Source of the DNA: DATFTF01 sp963825175
GTDB lineage: Bacteria > Acidobacteriota > Thermoanaerobaculia > UBA5066 > Gp7-AA6
Direction of reading: 5' to 3'
Length of the DNA: 64,000 bases
Assembly: GCA_963825175.1 (NCBI GenBank)
Contig: CAWGSA010000002.1
Location: 2,666,001-2,730,000, forward strand
A program made the translations under genes and the position numbers. Below the pieces are notes generated by a model. It saw only the letters and a list, made by a program, of their open reading frames with translations. It was not told where the DNA came from and did no database searches. Positions 8,332 to 15,738 of the stretch are shown here, piece after piece. Within the stretch, counting starts at the first letter, position 1; each line of letters opens with the position of its first letter.

Positions 8332-9528
8332 GGGGCGAAGCCGCAAATACTCGTCCAGGTCCTTGTCGCCGCGGCCGGAAAGATTCACCAGGATCCACTG
8401 GCTCTTGCGCATTCTTCCGGCAAGCTCGACGGCGTAAGCCACGGCGTGCGCGCTCTCGAGCGCGGGCAGGATCCCTTCGGTTCGGGTCAGGAGCTCGAAC
8501 GCGTCGAGCGCCTTCCGATCGGAGACGGCGGTATAGTGGACGCGGCCGCGATCCCGAAGATCGGCGTGCTCGGGGCCGACCGCGGGATAGTCCAGACCGG
8601 CGGAGACCGAGTGCGTCGGAAGGACCTGCCCGTCTTCGTCCTGCAGGAGCATGGTGAGCGTGCCGTGCAGCACGCCGAGCGAACCGCGGGAGAAGCGGGC
8701 GGCGTGGTCGCCCGGCGAGAGGCCGCGCCCCCCCGCTTCGACGCCGTAGAGGCGCGTGCGCCCGGACAGAAATGCGGAGAAGAGGCCGATCGCGTTCGAT
8801 CCTCCGCCCACGCAGGCGACCGCGGCGTCGGGGTCGCGGCCGGCCAGCCGGCGGAACTGCGCCCGGGCCTCCCGTCCGATGACGGCGTGGAACTCGCGCA
8901 CCATGCTCGGATACGGGTGCGGGCCGAGCGCCGAACCGAGCACGTAGTGCGTGGTCGCCACGTTCTCCGTCCAGTCGCGCATCGCCTCGTTGATGGCGTC
9001 CTTCAACGTCCGCGATCCCGAATCGACGCCGACGACCTCCGCGCCCATCAGCCGCATCCGCGCGACGTTGGGGGCCTGCCTCTCCATGTCCACGACGCCC
9101 ATGTAGACGCGGCACGGCAGCGAGAGCCGCGCCGCTGCGGCGGCGGTCGCCACGCCGTGCTGGCCCGCGCCGGTCTCCGCGATCACGCGGGACTTTCCCA
9201 TCCGCCGGGCGAGCAGGACCTGGCCCAGCGAGTTGTTCAACTTGTGCGCGCCGGTGTGCAGGAGATCCTCGCGCTTCAACGCGATCCGCGCGCCGCCCGC
9301 CTCCTTCGTGAGATTGGGAACGAACGTGACCGGTGTGGGCCGACCGGCGTAGTCGCGCAGGAGCTCCGCCAGCTCGCCGCGGAATCGCCGGTCGCGGCGG
9401 AAACGCTCGAACGCACGCTCCAGCTCCTCCAGGGGCGCCATGAGGGTCTCCGGCGCGAAGCGCCCGCCATAGCAGCCGAAATATCCGGGCCTCGACTTCG
9501 CCGGCGCCGAGCGCGCTCTTGCCCTCAT
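8323..9528 (-). CDS. trpB: tryptophan synthase beta subunit
   Basis: Condenses indole with serine using PLP. The protein is 401 residues from ATG 9528, the usual TrpB length. HTGAHKLNNS carries the PLP lysine (K96), AETGAGQHG the catalytic Glu (118), and GGGSNAIG (241-248) binds the PLP phosphate. YFGCYGGRFAPETL near the N-terminus is family-typical, which supports this start over one 45 bp upstream. The ATG overlaps the trpF stop as ATGA. The last two residues and the stop codon come from a heptad repeat array; the catalytic core is unaffected. Confidence 0.97.
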   Translation of the reverse strand: MRARARSAPAKSRPGYFGCYGGRFAPETLMAPLEELERAFERFRRDRRFRGELAELLRDYAGRPTPVTFVPNLTKEAGGARIALKREDLLHTGAHKLNNSLGQVLLARRMGKSRVIAETGAGQHGVATAAAAARLSLPCRVYMGVVDMERQAPNVARMRLMGAEVVGVDSGSRTLKDAINEAMRDWTENVATTHYVLGSALGPHPYPSMVREFHAVIGREARAQFRRLAGRDPDAAVACVGGGSNAIGLFSAFLSGRTRLYGVEAGGRGLSPGDHAARFSRGSLGVLHGTLTMLLQDEDGQVLPTHSVSAGLDYPAVGPEHADLRDRGRVHYTAVSDRKALDAFELLTRTEGILPALESAHAVAYAVELAGRMRKSQWILVNLSGRGDKDLDEYLRLRPDL

Positions 9529-10193
9529 GGTCGGGCCGTCCGCTCTTCGCCGTCGGTCTCCAATCCCGCGCAATGGTCGGCCTTCCGGACTGCTCGGAAA
9601 AAGCGCTCCATCTTCGACGAATCCTTGATCCCCGGCGACGATTCCACACCCGAGGCCACGTCCACGGCGGCCGGCTTCACCCGGGTGATCGCATCCCCGA
9701 CGTTGTCGGCGTCGAGCCCGCCGGCGAGAAAGAGAGGGACCGGAAAACTCTTCGCTTCGAGAAAGCGCCAGTCAAAGCGCGCTCCCGAGCCGCCGCCCCG
9801 CTCGGAGAAAGCCGTGTCGAACAGGATGGCGCGGCAGCGCGCGAGCTGACCGGGCTCGGGCACCTGCGCCACACCTCCGCGGACGCGGGCCACCGCGACG
9901 ATCGGAACCGGGACGTGGTCCAGGTCCTCCTGGCGGAGAGGACGATGGATCTGCGCGAGATCGAGCCGGGCCGCCTCGATCGCCGCGGAAATCGCGCCGT
10001 AGTCCTCGTCGACGAAAATTCCGACGCGCAGGACCCCGGGCAGGGCGGCGGAGGCCAGCTCGCGGGCCTCGCTCGTCGAGACGCGCCGGGCCGAGATCGA
10101 CGAGAAGTTGAATCCGACGTACGCCGCTCCGAGCTCGCAAGCGCAAGCCACGTCCGCCGCGCGGGTCAGGCCGCAGATCTTGACCTGCGTCAT
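9525..10193 (-). CDS. trpF: phosphoribosylanthranilate isomerase
   Basis: 222 residues, single TIM barrel. It performs the Amadori rearrangement of PRA to CdRP. VKICGLT at residues 4-10 holds the catalytic Cys (7). LFDTAFSERGG carries the general-acid Asp, and PLFLAGGLDADNV and VDVASGVESSPGIKD are the phosphate-binding and C-terminal signatures. The start ATG 10193 overlaps the trpC stop (ATGA), and its own stop overlaps the trpB ATG. The frame is open upstream to 11072 but is only antisense-like there. Confidence 0.96.
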   Translation of the reverse strand: MTQVKICGLTRAADVACACELGAAYVGFNFSSISARRVSTSEARELASAALPGVLRVGIFVDEDYGAISAAIEAARLDLAQIHRPLRQEDLDHVPVPIVAVARVRGGVAQVPEPGQLARCRAILFDTAFSERGGGSGARFDWRFLEAKSFPVPLFLAGGLDADNVGDAITRVKPAAVDVASGVESSPGIKDSSKMERFFRAVRKADHCAGLETDGEERTARP

Positions 10194-10963
10194 CGCTTGA
10201 GCTCGCGAAGGGTCTCCTCCGGGTCGACCGAGCGCAGGAGGGTCTCGCCGACGAGGAAAGCCTGCCAGCCGGCCTGGCGCAGCCGGCGCACGTCCTCGCC
10301 CGTCTTGATCCCGCTCTCCGCCAGCCGCACGGGCCCCGGCGGAATCGCTCCGCCCAGACTCTCCATGGCCGCAAGGTCGGTGGCGAAGGTCGCCAGGTCG
10401 CGCGCGTTGACACCGACGACGTCCGGAGCGACGGCCGAGGCCCGGGCGATCTCCTGCGCGTCGTGCGCTTCGACCACGACCGCCATGCCCCGCTCGCGGG
10501 CGCCGCGGACGAGCGAAACGAGATCCCCGTCGGAAAGAATGCGGGCGATCAGGAGGACCGCGTCGGCGCCCTGGGACGCCGCGAAATCGAGCTGGCGGGG
10601 CTCGAGCACGAAGTCCTTCATCAGAACGGGAAGGCCCGAGATCCGCCGGGCCCGCGCGATCCACGCAGCGCGGCCGCCGAAATGGTCCTCCTCGGTGACC
10701 ACCGAGATCGCGGCGGCGTGCCCGCGGCGGTAGGCCAGCGCGAAGCTCTCGACCTTTCCCTCCATCGCGTGCACGATCTCGCCGGCGGACGGAGACCGCT
10801 CCTTGATCTCCGCGATGACGCGGACGCCGGGCTCCTGGAGCGACGCGACGAAGCGCTTTCCGTCCGGCGCGGGAGAGACGGGGCTCGCCGCAACGGCAAA
10901 CTCTCCCCGCGCGAGACGGCCGCGCTTGGCGGCGAGGATGCGGTCGAGAATGTCGGCGCTCAC
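10190..10963 (-). CDS. trpC: indole-3-glycerol phosphate synthase
   Basis: 257 residues; converts CdRP to indole-3-glycerol phosphate. AEIKERSPSAG includes E52 and K54, and SVVTEEDHFGG, VLMKDFVLEP, VVVEAHDAQE, GVNARDL and AESGIKTGEDV follow in the expected order, as in stand-alone TrpC barrels. It is separate from TrpF, unlike the E. coli fusion. Stop and start overlaps of 4 bp with trpF and trpD indicate translational coupling. Confidence 0.97.
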   Translation of the reverse strand: MSADILDRILAAKRGRLARGEFAVAASPVSPAPDGKRFVASLQEPGVRVIAEIKERSPSAGEIVHAMEGKVESFALAYRRGHAAAISVVTEEDHFGGRAAWIARARRISGLPVLMKDFVLEPRQLDFAASQGADAVLLIARILSDGDLVSLVRGARERGMAVVVEAHDAQEIARASAVAPDVVGVNARDLATFATDLAAMESLGGAIPPGPVRLAESGIKTGEDVRRLRQAGWQAFLVGETLLRSVDPEETLRELKR

Positions 10964-12006
10964 GGCTTCCTCTCTGCCGGGCCCACGGTCTTCCGGGATC
11001 GCCTCTTGAGCTCGTCCAAGCCGGCCCTGGCCTTCCCCGAATCGATCGACGCGCGGCCGCGCTCATAGCCATCGGACAGGTCGGACGCCCTCCCCTCGAC
11101 CATCAGGGCCGCCGCCACGTTCAACAGCACCGCTTCGCGGCGGGCGCCGACCTCCCCTTCCAGGAGCCGTTCCAGCATTCCCGCGTTGCCGGCGGCATCC
11201 GAGCCGGCGAGATCCTCGATCGCGACCGCTCGCTGGGGCAACTCCGACGGCTCGTACCGCCACGGCCGGGTCCAGCCCTCGCGCACTTCGACTCCGCTCG
11301 CGGGAACGCCGGGCAGGAGCTCGTCGAACCCGTTGGCCGAGTGAAACACGATGGCGCGCTCGGCCCCGAGCGCGGCCAGAGCGTCGGCCAAGAGCCGCAC
11401 GAGCTCGGGACGGCCGACGCCGATCAGCTGCCGCGACGCGCCGGCCGGATTGGCCAGCGGGCCGAGCGCGTTGAAGATCGTGCGCACGCCGAGCTCCCGG
11501 CGGACGGTTCCCAGCTCCTTCATCGCGGGATGAAAGGCCGGGGCGAAGAGAAAGACCAGGCCGACCTCGTCCAGGACCCGGCCGGCCGTTGCCGGGTCGA
11601 GGTCGATCTCGACGCCGCACGCGGCCAGCACGTCCGCGGACCCGACGCGCGACGAGATCGAGCGATTCCCGTGCTTGGCCACGGACGCTCCGGCCCCGGC
11701 CGCCACGATCGCCGCGGCGGTGGAGAGATTGAAGAGATCGCGGCCGATGCCGCCCGGCCCGCACGTGTCGAGCAGCGGCGTCCGGCGGCTTTCCACCCTT
11801 CGCATGCGCGTGCGCAACGCGGACACGGCGCCGGCGATCTCCTCGGCCGTCTCGCCGCGCGTGGCGATGCCGAGAAGGATGGCCCCCTTCTGCGCCTCGG
11901 TGGCCTTCCCGTCCATCAGGTCGAGGAAGACCCGCTCGGCGAGCTCGCGCGACAGCGGCTTGCGCGCCGCCACGATCTTCAGGGCCTCGGCCACGTCGGG
12001 CGTCAT
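10960..12006 (-). CDS. trpD: anthranilate phosphoribosyltransferase
   Basis: 348 residues; transfers phosphoribose from PRPP to anthranilate. DTCGPGGIGRDLFNLST is the PRPP-binding glycine loop, KHGNRSISSRVGSADVL and FAPAFHPAMK are family motifs, and GPLANPAGASRQLIGV ends the active site. In many species the loop reads GTGGDG; here it is GPGGIG, a modest variation. TrpD and TrpG are separate proteins. It overlaps trpG upstream and trpC downstream by ATGA. Confidence 0.97.
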   Translation of the reverse strand: MTPDVAEALKIVAARKPLSRELAERVFLDLMDGKATEAQKGAILLGIATRGETAEEIAGAVSALRTRMRRVESRRTPLLDTCGPGGIGRDLFNLSTAAAIVAAGAGASVAKHGNRSISSRVGSADVLAACGVEIDLDPATAGRVLDEVGLVFLFAPAFHPAMKELGTVRRELGVRTIFNALGPLANPAGASRQLIGVGRPELVRLLADALAALGAERAIVFHSANGFDELLPGVPASGVEVREGWTRPWRYEPSELPQRAVAIEDLAGSDAAGNAGMLERLLEGEVGARREAVLLNVAAALMVEGRASDLSDGYERGRASIDSGKARAGLDELKRRSRKTVGPAERKP

Positions 12007-12578
12007 CGGGGGAACGCTTCGAGGAAGTTTCGCAGCAGGATCTCCCCCTCGGGCGTGAGCACGGACTCGGGATGGAACTGCACGCCAAACACGGGTTTCG
12101 TCCGGTGCGCGATCGCCATCACCAGGCCGTCCTCGGTGCGCGCCGTGACCTCCAGCTCGCTCGGCAGTCCTTCTTCCCGCACGATGAGCGAATGGTATCG
12201 CCCCGCCTCGAAGGGATCGGGCAGGCCGGCGAAGATTCCCTCGCCGGAGTGCGTGACGCGCGAGCTCTTTCCGTGCCGCGGCTCCGGCGCGCGTTCCACG
12301 GTGCCTCCGTGCGCGGCGGCGATCGCCTGGTGCCCCAGGCAGACTCCCAGGAGCGGGATCCCGGATTCCTCGGCCGCACGGATCATGTCCATCGAGCGGC
12401 CGGCGTCCTCGGGTCGCCCCGGCCCCGGCGACACCACGATGGCCCGGGGGCGCGATCGGACGATCCTGGCGGGGTCGAACCGGTCGTTGCGGGCCACGGC
12501 GACCTCCGGATCGAGCTTGCCCAGAGCCTGCACCAGGTTATAGGTGAAGGAATCGTAGTTGTCGACGAAGAAGATCAC
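12003..12578 (-). CDS. trpG: anthranilate synthase glutamine amidotransferase component
   Basis: 191 residues from GTG 12578, which overlaps the trpE stop as GTGA and begins exactly at the family start (IFFVDNYDSFTYN). It releases ammonia from glutamine for TrpE. The triad is visible: Cys80 in LLGVCLGHQA, and His and Glu in GVQFHPES. SPGPGRPEDAG forms the oxyanion region. An ATG 18 bp upstream is possible but less consistent with the operon pattern. In other bacteria this subunit can also serve PabB; no pabB or pabC is visible here. Confidence 0.96.
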   Translation of the reverse strand: MIFFVDNYDSFTYNLVQALGKLDPEVAVARNDRFDPARIVRSRPRAIVVSPGPGRPEDAGRSMDMIRAAEESGIPLLGVCLGHQAIAAAHGGTVERAPEPRHGKSSRVTHSGEGIFAGLPDPFEAGRYHSLIVREEGLPSELEVTARTEDGLVMAIAHRTKPVFGVQFHPESVLTPEGEILLRNFLEAFPR

Positions 12579-14059
12579 GGCATGACCCCGGGCCACGCTC
12601 GGGCCGTCTCGATGGCGCGGAACAGAGCCTGCGCCTTGGACTGCGCCTCGGCGTATTCCATTTCGGGAACCGAGTCGGCGACGATGCCTCCGCCGGCCTG
12701 GATCCGGCAGACGCCCTGCTCTACGACCGCGGTGCGGATGGCGATGGCCATGTCCAGGCTGCCGGCCACATCCAGGTACCCGACGGCGCCGCCGTACACC
12801 CCGCGCCGCACGGCCTCCAGCTCGTCGATGAGCTCCATGGCGCGGATCTTGGGCGCTCCCGTCAGGGTGCCGGCGGGAAAGCAGGCCGCCAGCGCGTCGA
12901 GCGAGCTCCTGCCTTGCGCCAGAGTGCCTCGGACTTCGGAGACCAGGTGCTGGACGTGCGAGTACTTCTCCACATCCGCGTACCGCGCGACGCGCACACT
13001 CCCCAGCTCCGACACGCGCCCGAGATCGTTGCGGCCCAGATCCACCAGCATCACGTGCTCCGCCCGCTCCTTGGGATCGCCCAGCAGCCTGGCCGCCAGG
13101 GCTTCGTCCTCCTGCGCGGACCGTCCGCGCGGCACCGTGCCGGCGATCGGCCGCGTCTCCACGAGACGATCCCGGCAGCGCACCAGCATTTCCGGAGACG
13201 ACCCGAAGATCGCGGCCTCGCGGGTCTCCAGGTAGAAAAGGTAGGGCGACGGGTTTCCCATGCGAAGCGCCCGGTACACCTCGAAGGGATCGATCTCGAG
13301 CGGGCCGCTCCAGCGTTGGGAAAGGACGACCTGGTAGATCTCGCCGGCGAAAATGGCCTCCCGCGCGCGCTCGACGGCGGCCAGGAAACTCTCTTTCGGC
13401 ATGACGGTCTCGAACGTGCCCTCCGGCGCGCGGCTCGCGGCCCAGGCCGCCGGGCGGCGCTCACCCGCGCCCGACCACAGGAGCTGCTCCAGGCGGTCGA
13501 GCCGCGAGATCGCCTGGTCCGCCGCCTCCTCGGGAGGCAGCGCGCCGTCGAGCGTGGTCAGGAGAAGCACGCGCTGCCTCGGATGGTCGAATGCCACGAC
13601 GGCGTCGAACAGAAGGAAAAGCCCGTCCGGCACGCTCCCCTCGCGTGGATGGCGGTCGGGAATTTCCTCGAAGAGGCGCACCGCGTCGTACCCGAGGAAT
13701 CCCACCGCCCCGGCGCAAAGCGGCGGCAGGTCCTGATCCGGCCGGAAATCGGCGCGTACGACGAGCCGCTCGAGCGCCGCCAGGGGACTCTCGTACAGCC
13801 GCTGCGTCTTCCCGCCGCGCTCGAGATCCACCTGACGGCCGCGGATGCTCAGCCGCGCGACGGGACCGCAGCCCAGAAACGTGTAGCGAGCGAGCGACTC
13901 GCCGCCCTCCACGCTCTCCAGAAGGAAACACTCTTCTCCCGAGGCGCGCAGGCGCCGCATGGTCAGGACCGGCGTGGTCGCGTCGGAAGGGAAGACGCGG
14001 GCCACGGGGACAGTCCCTCCGGCCCGCGCCTTGTCCGCGAATTCGCCGCGTTCGCTCAG
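12575..14059 (-). CDS. trpE: anthranilate synthase component I
   Basis: About 494 residues; converts chorismate to anthranilate. The C-terminal chorismate-binding domain is intact (IFAGEIYQVVLSQRW, LGRNDLGRV, FPAGTLTGAPKIRAMELIDE, RIQAGGGIVADS). The N-terminus is normal (GEFADKARAGGTVPVARVF). No ATG, GTG or TTG lies near the family start. The best candidate is CTG at 14059, which overlaps the aroDE stop (CTGA) and has GGAG 7 nt upstream. An ATG at 14188 would force a 133-bp overlap with aroDE and add unrelated Arg-rich residues. The start is therefore inferred; the rest of the gene is secure. The feedback LLES Trp-binding segment (CFLLESVEGG) is present, so allosteric inhibition by tryptophan is likely. 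Confidence 0.93.
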   Translation of the reverse strand: MSERGEFADKARAGGTVPVARVFPSDATTPVLTMRRLRASGEECFLLESVEGGESLARYTFLGCGPVARLSIRGRQVDLERGGKTQRLYESPLAALERLVVRADFRPDQDLPPLCAGAVGFLGYDAVRLFEEIPDRHPREGSVPDGLFLLFDAVVAFDHPRQRVLLLTTLDGALPPEEAADQAISRLDRLEQLLWSGAGERRPAAWAASRAPEGTFETVMPKESFLAAVERAREAIFAGEIYQVVLSQRWSGPLEIDPFEVYRALRMGNPSPYLFYLETREAAIFGSSPEMLVRCRDRLVETRPIAGTVPRGRSAQEDEALAARLLGDPKERAEHVMLVDLGRNDLGRVSELGSVRVARYADVEKYSHVQHLVSEVRGTLAQGRSSLDALAACFPAGTLTGAPKIRAMELIDELEAVRRGVYGGAVGYLDVAGSLDMAIAIRTAVVEQGVCRIQAGGGIVADSVPEMEYAEAQSKAQALFRAIETARAWPGVMP

Positions 14060-15546
14060 GACGGCGCTCCATCGGCCGCGAGCGCGCGGGAAACCTCGTC
14101 GGGCGTCGCGCCGTCCACGCCAAACAGCCTGGCCTGCCGGACGGCCTGGGCCGCGAACATCTGCAGGCCGTCGACGGTCGGGCATCGCGCCGCCCGCGCC
14201 GCGCGGAGGGTCTGCGTCTCCGAGCCGTCGCGCCGGTAGACGCAATCGAAGACAAGAGGACGGTGCTCGAAAATCTTTGCCGGAAACGCCGAGTCATCGT
14301 CCCAGCGGGACCCGATCGGCGTGGCGTTCAGATAGAGATCCGCTTCGGTCTCGGCGACATCCCGCGCCGCGATCGAATCGACCTCGAAAGTTCGAGCGAG
14401 GGCGTCGGCCGCTTCGTCGCGCCGGCTGGCCACCAGGACCTCGTACCCGAGCTTGCGCGCGGCGACGATCGCGGCCCGCGCGACGCCTCCGGCGCCGAGG
14501 ATGAGCGCCGTGCGGCCCTCCCCCGTGTCGTGGTCCGCGAGCGGATCGAAAATCCCGTCCACGTCGGTGTTCTCCGCGCGCCATCTCCCCCGCTGCCGGA
14601 TCAGCGTGTTGGCGGCTCCCGTGGCGACGACGTCCTCGGACGGAGCAGCGCTGGCCGCCGCCTCCCGCTTCCACGGGCGCGTGACGGAGAAGCCGCGCAG
14701 CGGAGGATCGAACGAGATCTCCTGGGGTTTGTGCCCGGCGAAGTCGGAGACCGGAAGCGGCAGGTAGAGAAACGGAAGACCGCGCAACCGGAAAAGCGCA
14801 TTGTGAAGAAGCGGCGAGAGCGAGCCCGACACGTCGGAGCCGACGATCCCGAAGAGCGCCTCGATCGGCCGCGGACGGTCGATCTCATAGATCGCGAAGA
14901 GATCGGCCATGGCCACCTGGCCGGGCGCGGTGGCGCCGTCGATCGGAGCGAAGACGAGCGACGCGCCGAAGAGCGCGGAGAGGATCCGGCCGGGCGGTGC
15001 GGCCGGGCCCATCGGGAACACCGCAACGGCTCCATCGCTCTGCCGCCTCTGAATCGCCGCGAGCTCGAGCGCCGCGGCAAGGTCGGCGGTTCCGGCCACC
15101 ATCTTGACCGCCCGCGCGCCGGTCGCCCGCATCGCGGCCAGCCGGCTCTCCCAGTCCGGCGGCAGGCCGAACAGCGCATGGTGAGAGACCACGACTCGGC
15201 TTCGCTCGCGAGCGAAAGAGGGATCGGACAGAAGCCCGCTCGAGTGCTCGACGTCGACGGTCAGCCCCGCGTCGTAGGCGGTCCGCACCAGGCTCGCGTA
15301 CTCCTCGCGGCTGCCGTGGAAGGCGCCCCCCTCCGCCGCCGTCCGCCACGTCGCGATGGCCGGCCTGCCATCGAGCGCGGCAAGCGCGCGTGGATCGATC
15401 GGCTCCGGGGCAAGATCGAGGCGGTGCTCGATGGCCGAGGCCTTCTCCGGAACCTTCGCCACGAGCGCGCGGGCGTGCGCCAGGTCGCGGGGCGCGAGCG
15501 ACGCGACGAAGGCCGGGCGCGGCAGAATGTTCCCTTCGATCACCAT
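14056..15546 (-). CDS. aroDE: bifunctional 3-dehydroquinate dehydratase (type I) / shikimate dehydrogenase
   Basis: About 496 residues, two domains. Residues 1-205 are a type I dehydroquinase (EHRLD near 41, VVVSHHALFG with the catalytic His, GARAVKMVAGTADLA with the Schiff-base Lys). Residues about 215-496 are shikimate dehydrogenase (GSDVSGSLSPLLHNALF, GFSVTRPWKRE, AANTL, NTDVDGI, nucleotide loop LGAGGVARAA). This fused order is known from plants and some bacteria. It leads the trp operon and sits directly behind an attenuator. The start is ATG 15546, the next codon after an in-frame TTG. The T-run of the terminator ends one base before this start, and the terminator's G-rich 3' arm is the only SD-like sequence. 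Confidence 0.93.
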   Translation of the reverse strand: MVIEGNILPRPAFVASLAPRDLAHARALVAKVPEKASAIEHRLDLAPEPIDPRALAALDGRPAIATWRTAAEGGAFHGSREEYASLVRTAYDAGLTVDVEHSSGLLSDPSFARERSRVVVSHHALFGLPPDWESRLAAMRATGARAVKMVAGTADLAAALELAAIQRRQSDGAVAVFPMGPAAPPGRILSALFGASLVFAPIDGATAPGQVAMADLFAIYEIDRPRPIEALFGIVGSDVSGSLSPLLHNALFRLRGLPFLYLPLPVSDFAGHKPQEISFDPPLRGFSVTRPWKREAAASAAPSEDVVATGAANTLIRQRGRWRAENTDVDGIFDPLADHDTGEGRTALILGAGGVARAAIVAARKLGYEVLVASRRDEAADALARTFEVDSIAARDVAETEADLYLNATPIGSRWDDDSAFPAKIFEHRPLVFDCVYRRDGSETQTLRAARAARCPTVDGLQMFAAQAVRQARLFGVDGATPDEVSRALAADGAPS

Positions 15547-15551
15547 CAAAC

Positions 15552-15583
15552 AAAAACCCCCGAGCCGTTTGGGCCGGGGGTTT
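15552..15583 (-). terminator. trp leader intrinsic terminator (attenuator)
   Basis: On the minus strand AAACCCCCG and GCC pair with GGC and CGGGGGTTT across a 5-nt loop with one bulged base, followed by TTTTTGTTT. The T-tract ends at the aroDE start codon. The position between trpL and aroDE marks it as an attenuator, not a gene-end terminator. Confidence 0.85.
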
Positions 15584-15648
15584 GCGATTCCGTTTCCGTT
15601 GTCGTGCCCCGACCGAACGCATGTCGGCAGGGCGAGGGTCGCCCTACC
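15572..15648 (-). promoter_or_regulatory. trp leader alternative RNA structures
   Basis: Three mutually exclusive pairings can be drawn on the minus strand. Hairpin A: GGTAGGGCGA (15648-15639) with TCGCCCTGCC (15635-15626), spanning the trpL stop codon. Hairpin B: TGCCGAC (15629-15623) with GTCGGGGCA. Antiterminator: GGTCGGGG (15614-15607) with CCCCGGCC (15579-15572), which is the left arm of the terminator. These are drawn by eye; no folding energy was computed. Confidence 0.65.
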
Positions 15649-15700
15649 GCTCGACCTCCCGCCACCAGTTCCGGGCGAAGCGTCGGCGAGCGATTTTCAT
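15644..15700 (-). CDS. trpL: trp operon leader peptide with tandem Trp codons
   Basis: An 18-residue ORF reading MKIARRRFARNWWREVER and ending in TAG at 15646-15644. Codons 12 and 13 are both TGG (15667-15662). Upstream is a TTGACA/TAGGCT promoter; downstream are an antiterminator, a terminator and then aroDE-trpEGDCFBA. Trp is the rarest residue in most proteins, so two in a row in an 18-mer at this position is strong evidence of a ribosome-sensing attenuator peptide. The ATG has no good Shine-Dalgarno and would lie 0-4 nt from the predicted transcript start. It is too short for standard gene finders and probably unannotated in relatives. Confidence 0.85.
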   Translation of the reverse strand: MKIARRRFARNWWREVER

Positions 15701-15709
15701 GACCGAGCG

Positions 15710-15738
15710 AGCCTATGCCGTCGGAATTCACGTGTCAA
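15710..15738 (-). promoter_or_regulatory. sigma-70-type promoter of the trpL-aroDE-trp operon
   Basis: Minus strand -35 TTGACA (15738-15733, full consensus), a 17-nt spacer, and -10 TAGGCT (15715-15710). Transcription should start about 15704-15702, just before the trpL ATG at 15700. The TGA stop of the upstream gene lies within TTGACA, so the promoter is embedded in that gene's end. Confidence 0.75.
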
